This document shows positions 1-6,149 of a stretch of DNA of 8,512 nt, piece after piece. Origin of the DNA: an uncultured Candidatus Saccharibacteria bacterium (lineage in GTDB: Bacteria; Patescibacteria; Saccharimonadia; Saccharimonadales; UBA10212); contig CAMLDA010000018.1 in NCBI GenBank assembly GCA_946478715.1, forward strand, positions 1 to 8,512. The letters run 5' to 3'. Numbering within the stretch: position 1 is the stretch's first letter; the number at the start of each line of letters is the position of its first letter. The notes under the pieces were generated by a model, which ran no database searches, was not told where the DNA came from, and saw nothing but the letters and a program-made list of their open reading frames with translations. A program made the translations under genes and the position numbers.

Positions 1-2
1 TG

Positions 3-950
3 AAGATGATGGGCGCGATCCAGCCGTTCATCTCGGGCGCGATCTCGAAGACGGTGAACCTGCCGGAGACGGCGACGATCGACGAGGTCGCGCAGCTCTA
101 CCAGGAGGCGTGGCAGCTCGGCGTGAAGGCAATCGCGATCTACCGCGACAACTGCAAGGTGGCCCAGCCGCTGTCCATGGCCAAGAAAGACAAGAAAGAC
201 GAGGAGCCGGCCCTGGACGCTCCGGTGGCCGAAACCCCGGCCCAGGTGATGGCTACGGCCATAGAGAACCTGGTACCGCGCGGTCCTATCCGCCGCGAGC
301 TGCCCAAGATCCGTAACTCCAAGACCTTTAAATTCACCGTTGGCGGCACCCGCGCTTATCTGACGGTGGGTGAATACGAGGACGGTACGCCCGGCGAACT
401 GTTCATATCCATCGCCAAGATGGGCAGCACCCTGCGGGGTGTCATGGACGCCTTCGCCATCAGCGTCAGCCACGGCCTGCAGTTCGGTGTTCCGCTGAAG
501 AATTACATCCGTAACTTCACCAACACCAGCTTTGCTCCGTCCGGTGTCACCGATGACCCGGATATCCGCACCGCCAGCTCGATAATCGATTACATCTTCC
601 GCCGCCTGGGCAAGACCTATCTGTCCTTTGACGACCAGCTGGAAGTCGGGCTTGCCACCTTGGATGACATGCCTTTGGGCCAGGCCAGCCTGCTGGACGA
701 AGCTGAAGTCGAACAAGAGGTAGCAGCCGCCGAACAGGGAATCGGCAAGGATGATGTCACGGAAACGGCTAACCTGGCGGCATCTATAGCAACCGCCAGC
801 ACCTCGCTGGAGCTTGGCGACAAGCCCGCCAAAAAGCAGGCCCGCCAAGACGACTCCGCGCCGATGTGCTTTAACTGCGGCAACCAGACGCAGCGCAGCG
901 GCACGTGCTACGTGTGCACCAGCTGCGGCAGCACCACCGGCTGCAGCTAA
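3..950 (+). CDS. nrdJ: Vitamin B12-dependent (class II) ribonucleotide reductase, C-terminal part (5' end outside window)
   Basis: Reduces ribonucleotides to deoxyribonucleotides using adenosylcobalamin, without needing oxygen; cytosolic. The frame is open to the left edge, so only the last ~315 residues are seen. The first ~55 residues ([20 protein letters not shown], then an AIYRDNCK stretch) match the end of the catalytic barrel of class II enzymes. A charged/Ala linker follows, then the vitB12-type accessory domain ([41 protein letters not shown]), a second acidic/Ala linker, and a C-terminal tail with six cysteines (CFNC, CYVC, SC, GC). That tail is the usual swinging-arm and zinc-like region that re-reduces the active site. 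Codon use changes within the gene: before about 130-190 nearly every third base is G or C with many GCG/TCG/ACG codons, afterwards it becomes mixed. A terminator follows at once. Confidence 0.93.
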   Translation, partial: KMMGAIQPFISGAISKTVNLPETATIDEVAQLYQEAWQLGVKAIAIYRDNCKVAQPLSMAKKDKKDEEPALDAPVAETPAQVMATAIENLVPRGPIRRELPKIRNSKTFKFTVGGTRAYLTVGEYEDGTPGELFISIAKMGSTLRGVMDAFAISVSHGLQFGVPLKNYIRNFTNTSFAPSGVTDDPDIRTASSIIDYIFRRLGKTYLSFDDQLEVGLATLDDMPLGQASLLDEAEVEQEVAAAEQGIGKDDVTETANLAASIATASTSLELGDKPAKKQARQDDSAPMCFNCGNQTQRSGTCYVCTSCGSTTGCS

Positions 951-970
951 AAAGATATCTTGGCCGGAAA

Positions 971-1001
971 GAAAAAGACCCAGGGGGGTCTTTTTCTATT
1001 T
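971..1001 (+). terminator. Intrinsic terminator of nrdJ
   Basis: A perfect 11-bp stem, GAAAAAGACCC (971-981) with GGGTCTTTTTC (986-996), has a 4-nt AGGG loop and a T-rich tail. It lies 20 bases after the nrdJ stop codon. Because its 5' arm is A-rich it could also work in reverse, against transcription arriving from the convergent minus-strand cassette. Confidence 0.9.
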
Positions 1002-1020
1002 CTATTTCATAAAATAAATT

Positions 1021-1066
1021 AAAAAAGCGCCGCGGGCGGCAGGGCATAAGCCGCGCCCTTGGCGCT
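1021..1066 (-). terminator. Intrinsic terminator of the minus-strand cassette
   Basis: Read on the minus strand, AGCGCC (1066-1061) pairs with GGCGCT (1031-1026). An inner GCGGC/GCCGC stem (1054-1050 with 1040-1036) reinforces it, and a run of T follows (A-run at 1021-1026 on the plus strand). It sits about 80 bases beyond the stop of the 161-aa gene and faces the nrdJ terminator, so the two transcription units converge here. Confidence 0.75.
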
Positions 1067-1068
1067 AG

Positions 1069-1105
1069 AGCCCCATCAGAGAAACTTGCGGTCTCTAATG
1101 GGGCT
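1069..1105 (-). terminator. Strong two-part hairpin, probable first terminator of a tandem pair
   Basis: AGCCCCAT (1069-1076) pairs with ATGGGGCT (1098-1105), and inside it AGAGA (1078-1082) pairs with TCTCT (1092-1096), separated by one mismatch. There is no T-run on either side, so by itself it would be a U-less hairpin. It may act together with the T-tailed hairpin just beyond it on the minus strand. It is symmetric, so strand assignment rests on its place after the minus-strand genes. Confidence 0.55.
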
Positions 1106-1144
1106 GCCCGGGCAGGTTTGCCAGGGACTTCCGGAGGACGGGCA

Positions 1145-1630
1145 TCAATCGCCGGGGTCCGATACCAGGTCATCGCCGGGACCCCCCATCATCTCGGCGT
1201 GGTAGTTCTCCAGGATCCAGTCGACGGAGCTGCGGATGCGCGCCTCGATGTTCGGGCCGTAGTTGCCGGAGCTCAGCTCCATGGCCACGGTCCAGGGCTG
1301 GCCCCGGGAGTAGTCCATGACCATCTCCCGGACGGCTCCGAAGCCCAGATGGCGGGTGAGCTCACGGGTGAGGTGGCTGCACCAGTCCTCATCAAGCTCG
1401 CCTTCGGGCCCGTACTGCATCACCGCCACCTTCATGGGCGGCGGCGACAGGCGGTGCATCAGCTTTCCGAACCAGCCGGCGGGCGGTTCGGGGTAGCAGC
1501 TGATGACGCAGTAGCCGGCGTAGTAGTTGCAGTCCGTGCGGGCGGTGGTGGGGGAATCATCGCCGTAGACGATGCCCGCGACCTTGTCGTCGGGGCCGTA
1601 CTGCACGCACGCGACGGGGGGTTCGTCCAT
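1145..1630 (-). CDS. Hypothetical 161-aa protein, third gene of GC-rich minus-strand cassette
   Basis: I do not recognise the family. The ATG at 1630 is preceded by AAAGGAG seven bases upstream, which supports this start. The frame lies 17 bases after the preceding gene's stop and has a strong G/C bias at third positions, so it is a convincing gene. It is soluble and acidic, with no signal peptide or membrane segment. The motif VACVQYGPDDK (residues 6-16) recurs as VAVMQYGPEGE (68-78), which suggests an internal duplication or a fusion of two related segments joined by a Pro/Cys-rich linker (YCVISCYPEPP). The second half (residues 66-146) looks like one compact domain rich in charged helices and Trp. 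Size and context resemble the small uncharacterised genes of actinobacteriophages, but that is an impression from style, not a match. Confidence 0.72.
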   Translation of the reverse strand: MDEPPVACVQYGPDDKVAGIVYGDDSPTTARTDCNYYAGYCVISCYPEPPAGWFGKLMHRLSPPPMKVAVMQYGPEGELDEDWCSHLTRELTRHLGFGAVREMVMDYSRGQPWTVAMELSSGNYGPNIEARIRSSVDWILENYHAEMMGGPGDDLVSDPGD

Positions 1631-1647
1631 GGTGCGTCTCCTTTCGG

Positions 1648-2025
1648 TCAGCTCAGCTGGACGACGCGCGGGGCGGCAGCGTTGCGACGCTGCAGAGCCT
1701 CTCGCTCCGGGCGCTCCGGCGGCTGTTCGCCGTGCTTGAGCGCCAGCTCGTAGGCCTCCTGCTCGGCAGCCATCCGGGCCGCCCGCTGGTTCGCAGTGAG
1801 CACGCTGCTCGCCGGAATCAGGTGCCGGGGGTTGTCGGCCGGCAGTTCCTGCACGAACACGCCGTAGCGCTCATCGTGCTTGCGTGTGTGCTCGCCGCAG
1901 TAGGCCTTGATGACGTAGTCGGTCCAGGCCACGCGGATGTCGGCATAGCCCCGAAGGTGCCGGGCCCGCTTGGTGCAGCCCGGCTCCTGGCAGTTGCCTT
2001 TCAGAATGAGTTTTTCCTGTGGCAC
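1648..2025 (-). CDS. Hypothetical 125-aa Cys/His protein (possible zinc-binding), GTG start
   Basis: Function unknown. I place the start at GTG 2025, because GGAAGGAG lies four bases before it. A longer frame reaches 2172, but it would read across the upstream 33-aa gene in another frame and has no better ribosome-binding site. The protein begins MPQEKLILKGNCQEPGCTKR. The pattern C12-x4-C17, then C43-x2-H46 (with H50 nearby), could bind zinc. The C-terminal third is a charged, probably helical, Ala/Glu/Arg-rich segment. Third positions are strongly G/C. It is the middle gene of three with short gaps (14 and 17 bases), so co-transcription is likely. Small Cys/His proteins of this shape are common in phage and mobile DNA of Actinobacteria; this is context, not proof. 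Confidence 0.72.
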   Translation of the reverse strand: MPQEKLILKGNCQEPGCTKRARHLRGYADIRVAWTDYVIKAYCGEHTRKHDERYGVFVQELPADNPRHLIPASSVLTANQRAARMAAEQEAYELALKHGEQPPERPEREALQRRNAAAPRVVQLS

Positions 2026-2039
2026 CTCGCTCCTTCCGG

Positions 2040-2141
2040 TCAGATGTGCTTGCCCAGGAACAGGCCGATGATGCAGCCCACCGCGACAAGCGTGAAGAAC
2101 AGACCCCACAGGAACATGGAGGCCTGCCGGCTGAGCTTCAT
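2040..2141 (-). CDS. 33-aa single-helix membrane peptide, first gene of the minus-strand cassette
   Basis: A short frame from ATG 2141 to TGA 2040. It has a near-perfect ribosome-binding site (CGAGGAGG, seven bases before ATG) and the same G/C-rich third positions as the two genes that follow it. The peptide starts MKLSRQASMFLWGLFF and ends GLFLGKHI. A basic N terminus, one hydrophobic helix over residues ~9-30 and a short basic end predict a one-pass inner-membrane peptide with the N terminus in the cytoplasm. A role cannot be assigned from sequence. Tiny one-helix proteins in such a position are often holin-like, toxin-like or membrane adaptors, but nothing here decides between these. Confidence 0.62.
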   Translation of the reverse strand: MKLSRQASMFLWGLFFTLVAVGCIIGLFLGKHI

Positions 2142-2180
2142 GCGCTTCCTCCTCGTATAAGGGAAAGGACAAGCCTCGGC

Positions 2181-2203
2181 GCCAGCCGAAAGCCAGCCCG
2201 AAA
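2181..2203. repeat. Tandem direct repeat GCCAGCC(C)GAAA at the edge of the GC-rich segment
   Basis: GCCAGCCGAAA (2181-2191) is followed directly by GCCAGCCCGAAA (2192-2203), two copies differing by one inserted C. The repeat lies in the predicted 5' leader of the minus-strand cassette, exactly where base composition changes from G/C-rich to A/T-rich. Confidence 0.7.
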
Positions 2204-2214
2204 CTTACGCATAT

Positions 2215-2243
2215 ATTTTACAACAAAAGGAGTGAATTATCAA
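2215..2243 (-). promoter_or_regulatory. Probable sigma-70-type promoter of the minus-strand cassette
   Basis: On the minus strand, TTGATA (2243-2238; 5 of 6 consensus positions) and TAAAAT (2220-2215; 5 of 6) are separated by exactly 17 bases. The start of transcription would fall near 2207-2209, giving a leader of about 65 bases that carries the GCCAGCC tandem repeat and ends in the GAGGAGG site of the 33-aa gene. Confidence 0.65.
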
Positions 2244-2246
2244 CAG

Positions 2247-2275
2247 ATGACAAGCGGTCAATTTTGATGTAACTT
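2247..2275 (+). promoter_or_regulatory. Possible promoter of the 4-TM protein gene, back to back with the minus-strand promoter
   Basis: ATGACA (2247-2252; 5 of 6) and TAACTT (2270-2275; 3 of 6) with a 17-base spacer. If used, transcription would start at about 2282-2283, on or next to the ATG at 2283, so the mRNA would be leaderless. The only ribosome-binding-like sequence (AAAAGGAG, about 2225-2232) lies around 50 bases upstream of the ATG, too far to serve it. The -10 box is weak, so this is tentative. Confidence 0.35.
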
Positions 2276-2282
2276 TATGCTT

Positions 2283-2729
2283 ATGGCAAAAGCCAAAACG
2301 AAAACGAGCGTCCAAACTTACGCTGTAACACCTAAGACTCAGGAAATATTCTTAACCATGGCTGTATTGTCGGTGATGATGCAGGCCGCCCTTATAGCTT
2401 ATTGGGTGATAAGGCAGTACCCATCAAACCACAACCTTAGCGCTTACCTGATTCCGCTGGTAGAGGGAATCGTGGCGCCCGTGGTCTTCTTCTTGAGCGC
2501 CTATCTTATGCACCGCCGCGGCCAAGGCGGCAGGCCCTTGTGGTTCAACAGCGCGATTTACGCGGCTATCGGATTGCTGGCGGCCGATGTCATAAGCCAG
2601 TCCACCATCTTCTACCAGCAGCTTTACGTATTTAACGGCGGCTACTGGCGCAGCGTGATTTACACTCTGGCGCCGCTCGGCTTCACCTATATCTTCTACC
2701 TGGTGTTCCTGTACCGTTTCAAACCTTAA
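2283..2729 (+). CDS. Hypothetical four-helix integral membrane protein (148 aa)
   Basis: Function unknown. The predicted order is a basic 20-residue N-terminal tail (MAKAKTKTSV), then four hydrophobic segments at about residues 22-43, 54-75, 88-110 and 123-145, with positive patches (HRRG at 77-80, YRFKP at the end) on the cytoplasmic side. This implies both ends inside. There are no obvious catalytic or metal-binding motifs. Starts at 2277 (MLMAK) and 2283 (MAK) are both possible. I prefer 2283 because it fits a possible leaderless promoter and neither start has a ribosome-binding site nearby. The next gene begins six bases after the stop, so the two are probably co-transcribed. Small 4-TM proteins of this type are common and uncharacterised in Saccharibacteria (general knowledge, not checked). 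Confidence 0.8.
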   Translation: MAKAKTKTSVQTYAVTPKTQEIFLTMAVLSVMMQAALIAYWVIRQYPSNHNLSAYLIPLVEGIVAPVVFFLSAYLMHRRGQGGRPLWFNSAIYAAIGLLAADVISQSTIFYQQLYVFNGGYWRSVIYTLAPLGFTYIFYLVFLYRFKP

Positions 2730-2735
2730 ACTTTG

Positions 2736-3002
2736 ATGCGAATCGTAATCCTTTACCATCCCAACAGCGAACAGGCCGGCCCGGCCGAGACTTTCAAGCA
2801 TGATTTCGAAGCCGCGCATTACGGCTATAAGGTGGAGCTTTTAAGCCTGGAGACCACCGAAGGCGCCGAACTGGCCAAGCTCTACGACATCGTCCGCTAC
2901 CCGGCGATTCTGGTCCTGGGCCCGGAGGACAGGCTGCAGCAGATGTGGCAGGACCAGCCCTGGCCGCCGATGGGCGAAGTTTACGCCTACGCCCAGAATT
3001 AA
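2736..3002 (+). CDS. Small thioredoxin-fold-like protein without cysteines (88 aa)
   Basis: The sequence begins MRIVILYHPNSEQAGPAETF, a first beta strand with a surface-exposed loop. It later has LAKLYDIVRYPAILVL, where Pro56 sits at the place of the conserved cis-proline that precedes the last strands of thioredoxin folds. There is no cysteine at all, so the CxxC redox site of thioredoxin or glutaredoxin is missing and a redox role is unlikely; a binding or scaffold role is more plausible. ATG 2736 lies six bases after the upstream stop. A TTG at 2733 would add one residue. No clear ribosome-binding site is present, so translational coupling to the 4-TM gene is likely. The pairing suggests a cytoplasmic partner for that membrane protein. 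The fold call is moderate and the function unknown. Confidence 0.75.
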   Translation: MRIVILYHPNSEQAGPAETFKHDFEAAHYGYKVELLSLETTEGAELAKLYDIVRYPAILVLGPEDRLQQMWQDQPWPPMGEVYAYAQN

Positions 3003-3004
3003 GA

Positions 3005-3033
3005 TTGCGGTTTTTACCTCCTTTAGCTATGAT
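3005..3033 (+). promoter_or_regulatory. Promoter of the ileS transcription unit
   Basis: TTGCGG (3005-3010) and TATGAT (3028-3033; 5 of 6 consensus positions) with a 17-base spacer, starting two bases after the preceding gene's stop. Transcription would begin near 3040, just before the T-box leader, which supports the call. Confidence 0.6.
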
Positions 3034-3049
3034 TTAAATGACAATTAGG

Positions 3050-3241
3050 AAGAGCCGCCAGCAGCAGCTATCAACTGCCAAACCGAAATCAGGTTGCGGC
3101 GCGGAAAGAACAGGGAAAACCTAAGTAGAATCCGCCGGGTAAGGCCCGTCACAGCCGGAATCAAGCCCTTAAAGCAGGATGGTACCGTTCAGAAGATGAG
3201 CTCCTGCGCTAAAATATCGGGCTTTTTATTTTTTAAGGAGG
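3050..3241 (+). promoter_or_regulatory. T-box riboswitch leader of ileS (tRNA-Ile sensor)
   Basis: The T-box core AGGATGGTACCG (3176-3187) resembles the family consensus AGGGTGGNACCGCG. GCAGGA (3174-3179) pairs with TCCTGC (3202-3207), placing TGGTACC in the bulge that binds the uncharged tRNA 3' end. Upstream are the typical AGTAGAAT stretch (3124-3131) and a CGGG/CCCG hairpin (3136-3148). Stem I appears very short: GCCGC (3054-3058) with GCGGC (3096-3100). The likely specifier is ATC at 3088-3090, an isoleucine codon, followed by the expected A. In the competing fold GAGCTC (3198-3203) pairs with GGGCTT (3219-3224) ahead of TTTATTTTTT, a terminator. The same CTCCT (3201-3205) could instead cover the ribosome-binding site AGGAG (3236-3240). 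Shortage of charged tRNA-Ile would thus switch ileS on. Confidence 0.85.
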
Positions 3242-3248
3242 CTAAGAA

Positions 3249-6149
3249 GTGAAGTTCCAGGCTGGTAAACGCCGAAAACCAATCGAATACGAGAAAGACC
3301 TTGTCAGATACTGGCAAGAGAATAAGATATTTGAGAAATCAGTCGAGCAGCGACCGGCTGCCGACAGCTATGTGTTTTACGACGGGCCTCCGTTCCTAAC
3401 CGGTTTGCCGCACCACGGCTCTCTGCTTTCCAGCATAGTCAAGGATGCCGTGCCGCGCTACCAGACCATGAAGGGCAAGCGCGTGGAGCGGGTCTGGGGA
3501 TGGGATACCCACGGGCTGCCGGCCGAAGTCGCTACCGAGAAAAAGCTTGGTATTCATGACAGACGCGATATAGGCACCAAGATATCCCTAGAGGATTACA
3601 TAAAGGCCACCCGAGACAATATGATCCAGACCAGCAACGAATGGGAAGATACCATCGCCCGTATCGGCCGCTGGGTAGAATTCAAGGGCGCCTACAAGAC
3701 CATGGACAAGCCATACATGGAGTCAGTATGGTGGGCATTTAAGAAGTTATACGACGCCGGAAAGATATACGAGGGCGAAAAGGTGTTGCTTTACTGTACC
3801 CGCGACGCCACGCCTATCGCCAAAGCCGAGGTGGCTATGGATAACAGCTACCAGGACGTCACCGACCCATCTGTCTATGTAAAGTTCAAGCTTAAGGGCC
3901 AGGATACTTATCTGCTGGCCTGGACCACTACGCCTTGGACGCTGCCGGCAAATACCGCCGTCGGCGTAGGCCAGGATGATACCTATGCCGAAATCAAGTT
4001 GGCCAGCGGCGAAAAGCTGGTTCTGCTGAAGGATTTGCTAGGGAAGGTGCTGACTGACGAAAAACACCAGCCTCTAAAGTACGAGATTCTGCGCGATGAC
4101 ATCAAAGGTTCAGAGTTCATCGGACATGAATACGAGCCGCTGTTTGAACACCGCGGCGAAAACGCCCATAAGATCTGGAATTATCCCGGCCTTAGCACAG
4201 AAGAGGGGACCGGCATCGTGCACCTGGCCCCGGCTTTCGGTGAAGAAGACTATCAGCTGGCAAAAGAAAAAGGTTTTCCCCTTATAAACAACGTCGATGA
4301 CAGCGGTTTTTACAAGGAAGGACCCTGGAAAGGCCAGCTTGTCTGGGACGTGAATAAAAATATTGCCAAGACCCTGCACGAGCAAGGCGTCGTTTGGAAA
4401 ATAGAATATATCCGCCACAGCTATCCCCACTGCCACCGCTGCGGCACGCCGCTGATGTACCGGGCGCATCCCAGCTGGTTCATGAACATCGACGACCAGC
4501 GGCAGATGATGCTGGAGCAAAACTCCAATATCAACTGGTTCCCGGCCCATTTCAAGCAGGGGCGGTTCGCCAAGAACATCCAAGCAGCTCCCGACTGGAA
4601 CCTAAGCCGTGACCGCTTCTGGGCTACGGCCTTTCCGGTATGGAAAGGTGTCGATGAGCAGGGCAATGAACACGTCAAAGTCGTTGGCAGCTACGCCGAG
4701 CTAAAGGAATTATCAGGGGTCGAACTGGAAGATTACCACCGCCCTTGGATTGATGAGGTGACTTTTGAGATAGACGGGGTGAAGTATAAGCGCATAGAAC
4801 AGGTCATGGACAGCTGGTTCGAAGCCGGCTCCATGCCTTTCGCCCAGTTCCATTACCCTTTTGAGAACCAGGAGAAGTTCGAGCAGAACTTCCCCGGGGA
4901 TTTCATAGCCGAATACGTCGGCCAGGTCCGCGCCTGGTTCTACTACCTTCACGCGCTAAGTGTCGGCCTGTTCGGCGCCAACTCTTTCAAAAACGTGATT
5001 GTCACCGGCACGATTGCCGGCAACGACGGCCGCAAGATGAGCAAGAATTACGGCAACTACACCGACCCTAACGAGCTGATGGATACCTTCAGCGCCGACG
5101 CTCTGCGTTTTCTTTTCCTAAGTTCGCCGCTGCTGAACGGCGAAGATTTCGCCCTGGTTGACAAGGACGTGTCGGATGTCCATCGCAAACTGCAGATGGT
5201 CTGGAACATGTACGATTTCTTCACCCTTTACGCATCCGTAGACGGCTGGGAGTGGGACGGCGATATGAGCGACCCTTATCAGGAGCTGACGCATCCCCTG
5301 GACCAGTGGATTGTCAGCCGTGTCCACCAGCTGACGGCCGAAATCGAGGAGAATATGGACCGCTACGACCTGCCAAGCGCCTTAAAAGGCGTGCTGCCTT
5401 TCATAGACGATGCCAGCAACTGGTATATCCGCCGGTCCCGCAAGCGCTTCTGGAAGAGCGAGAACGACGCCGACAAAGATATGGCCTATAAGACACTGCA
5501 CTACGTCCTGGTGCGCTTAAGCCTGGTTCTGGCGCCATTCACGCCATTCATGGCCGAAGAGCTGTTCCGCGGCCTTACAGGTGGCGAGAGCGTGCATCTG
5601 TGCGACTGGCCGCCGGCCGGCCAGGTAAACGGCATCATCATCAACGAAATGGCCGCCATCCGCGACCTGATAACCCAAGGCTTAGCCCAGAGAGCCGCCG
5701 CCGGTATCAAAGTACGCCAGCCGCTGCAGTCCGTTACTGTCCATACCCATCTGGAGCTGAAGCCGGAGCTGGTAGAGATTCTAAAAGAAGAACTCAATGT
5801 AAAGGACGCCCAGGTAGAAAATACGGCTCCCGACCAGCCGGTCAAAGCTGTAGTGGACCTTGAACTTACAGATGACCTTAAAAGGGAAGGATTGGCCCGG
5901 GAGCTTATGCGCCACATCCAGCAGGCCCGCAAGAACGCCGGCCTTAATGTGGATGACCGTATAGAGGTGGGGGTAGAGAGTGAATCCGAAGAGATTAGGC
6001 AGGCCTATGCTCAATACAAAGACGAGATTTTCCGCGAGACATTAGCCGTAGGCGAGCTTAGCGGACAGGCGGCGCATAGCGAGCAGGTGAAACTTGGCGA
6101 CCAGATTGCCGAAATCAAGCTCAGCAAGACGGATAACAGAGATAACTAG
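3249..6149 (+). CDS. ileS: Isoleucyl-tRNA synthetase with altered HIGH motif (HHGS)
   Basis: Charges tRNA-Ile with isoleucine; cytosolic class I synthetase of 966 aa, slightly shorter than most. The start is GTG 3249, seven bases after AAGGAGG. Domains in order: Rossmann core with FYDGPPFLTGLPHHGSLL (HIGH equivalent H55-H56-G57-S58) and GWDTHGLP; CP1 editing domain with WTTTPWTLPAN (~225-235) and GTGIVHLAPAFGEED (~320-334); a CxxC followed by PLMYRAHPSWF (~395-408); DSWFEAGSMPF; the KMSKS loop as KMSKN (596-600); then the anticodon-binding helical domain (NWYIRRSRKRFW) and a C-terminal domain (LAQRAAAGIKVRQPL, LKREGLARELMRHIQ). The C-terminal zinc-cysteine cluster of E. coli-type IleRS is absent, as in the IleRS2 class. 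Ser in place of the second catalytic His is unusual. Controlled by the T-box leader. Confidence 0.97.
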   Translation: MKFQAGKRRKPIEYEKDLVRYWQENKIFEKSVEQRPAADSYVFYDGPPFLTGLPHHGSLLSSIVKDAVPRYQTMKGKRVERVWGWDTHGLPAEVATEKKLGIHDRRDIGTKISLEDYIKATRDNMIQTSNEWEDTIARIGRWVEFKGAYKTMDKPYMESVWWAFKKLYDAGKIYEGEKVLLYCTRDATPIAKAEVAMDNSYQDVTDPSVYVKFKLKGQDTYLLAWTTTPWTLPANTAVGVGQDDTYAEIKLASGEKLVLLKDLLGKVLTDEKHQPLKYEILRDDIKGSEFIGHEYEPLFEHRGENAHKIWNYPGLSTEEGTGIVHLAPAFGEEDYQLAKEKGFPLINNVDDSGFYKEGPWKGQLVWDVNKNIAKTLHEQGVVWKIEYIRHSYPHCHRCGTPLMYRAHPSWFMNIDDQRQMMLEQNSNINWFPAHFKQGRFAKNIQAAPDWNLSRDRFWATAFPVWKGVDEQGNEHVKVVGSYAELKELSGVELEDYHRPWIDEVTFEIDGVKYKRIEQVMDSWFEAGSMPFAQFHYPFENQEKFEQNFPGDFIAEYVGQVRAWFYYLHALSVGLFGANSFKNVIVTGTIAGNDGRKMSKNYGNYTDPNELMDTFSADALRFLFLSSPLLNGEDFALVDKDVSDVHRKLQMVWNMYDFFTLYASVDGWEWDGDMSDPYQELTHPLDQWIVSRVHQLTAEIEENMDRYDLPSALKGVLPFIDDASNWYIRRSRKRFWKSENDADKDMAYKTLHYVLVRLSLVLAPFTPFMAEELFRGLTGGESVHLCDWPPAGQVNGIIINEMAAIRDLITQGLAQRAAAGIKVRQPLQSVTVHTHLELKPELVEILKEELNVKDAQVENTAPDQPVKAVVDLELTDDLKREGLARELMRHIQQARKNAGLNVDDRIEVGVESESEEIRQAYAQYKDEIFRETLAVGELSGQAAHSEQVKLGDQIAEIKLSKTDNRDN

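Noticed and set aside
1104..1115. Perfect palindrome CTGCCCGGGCAG
   Set aside because: Short, and expected by chance in G/C-rich DNA; it overlaps the arm of the 1069-1105 hairpin. No further support for an operator or recombination site.
1118..1753. 211-aa plus-strand frame opposite the cassette
   Set aside because: Long antisense frames are expected in G/C-rich coding DNA. It spans two genes and a gap on the other strand, has low-complexity Gly/Ala/Val content and no ribosome-binding site.
2026..2172. N-terminal extension of the 125-aa minus-strand protein to a start at 2172
   Set aside because: It would read the 33-aa gene out of frame. The GTG at 2025 has a far better ribosome-binding site, and the extension has no domain-like character.
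1732..2267. Plus-strand frames at 1732-2160 and 2019-2267
   Set aside because: They are antisense to the minus-strand genes, overlap each other, lack start signals and give unnatural protein composition.
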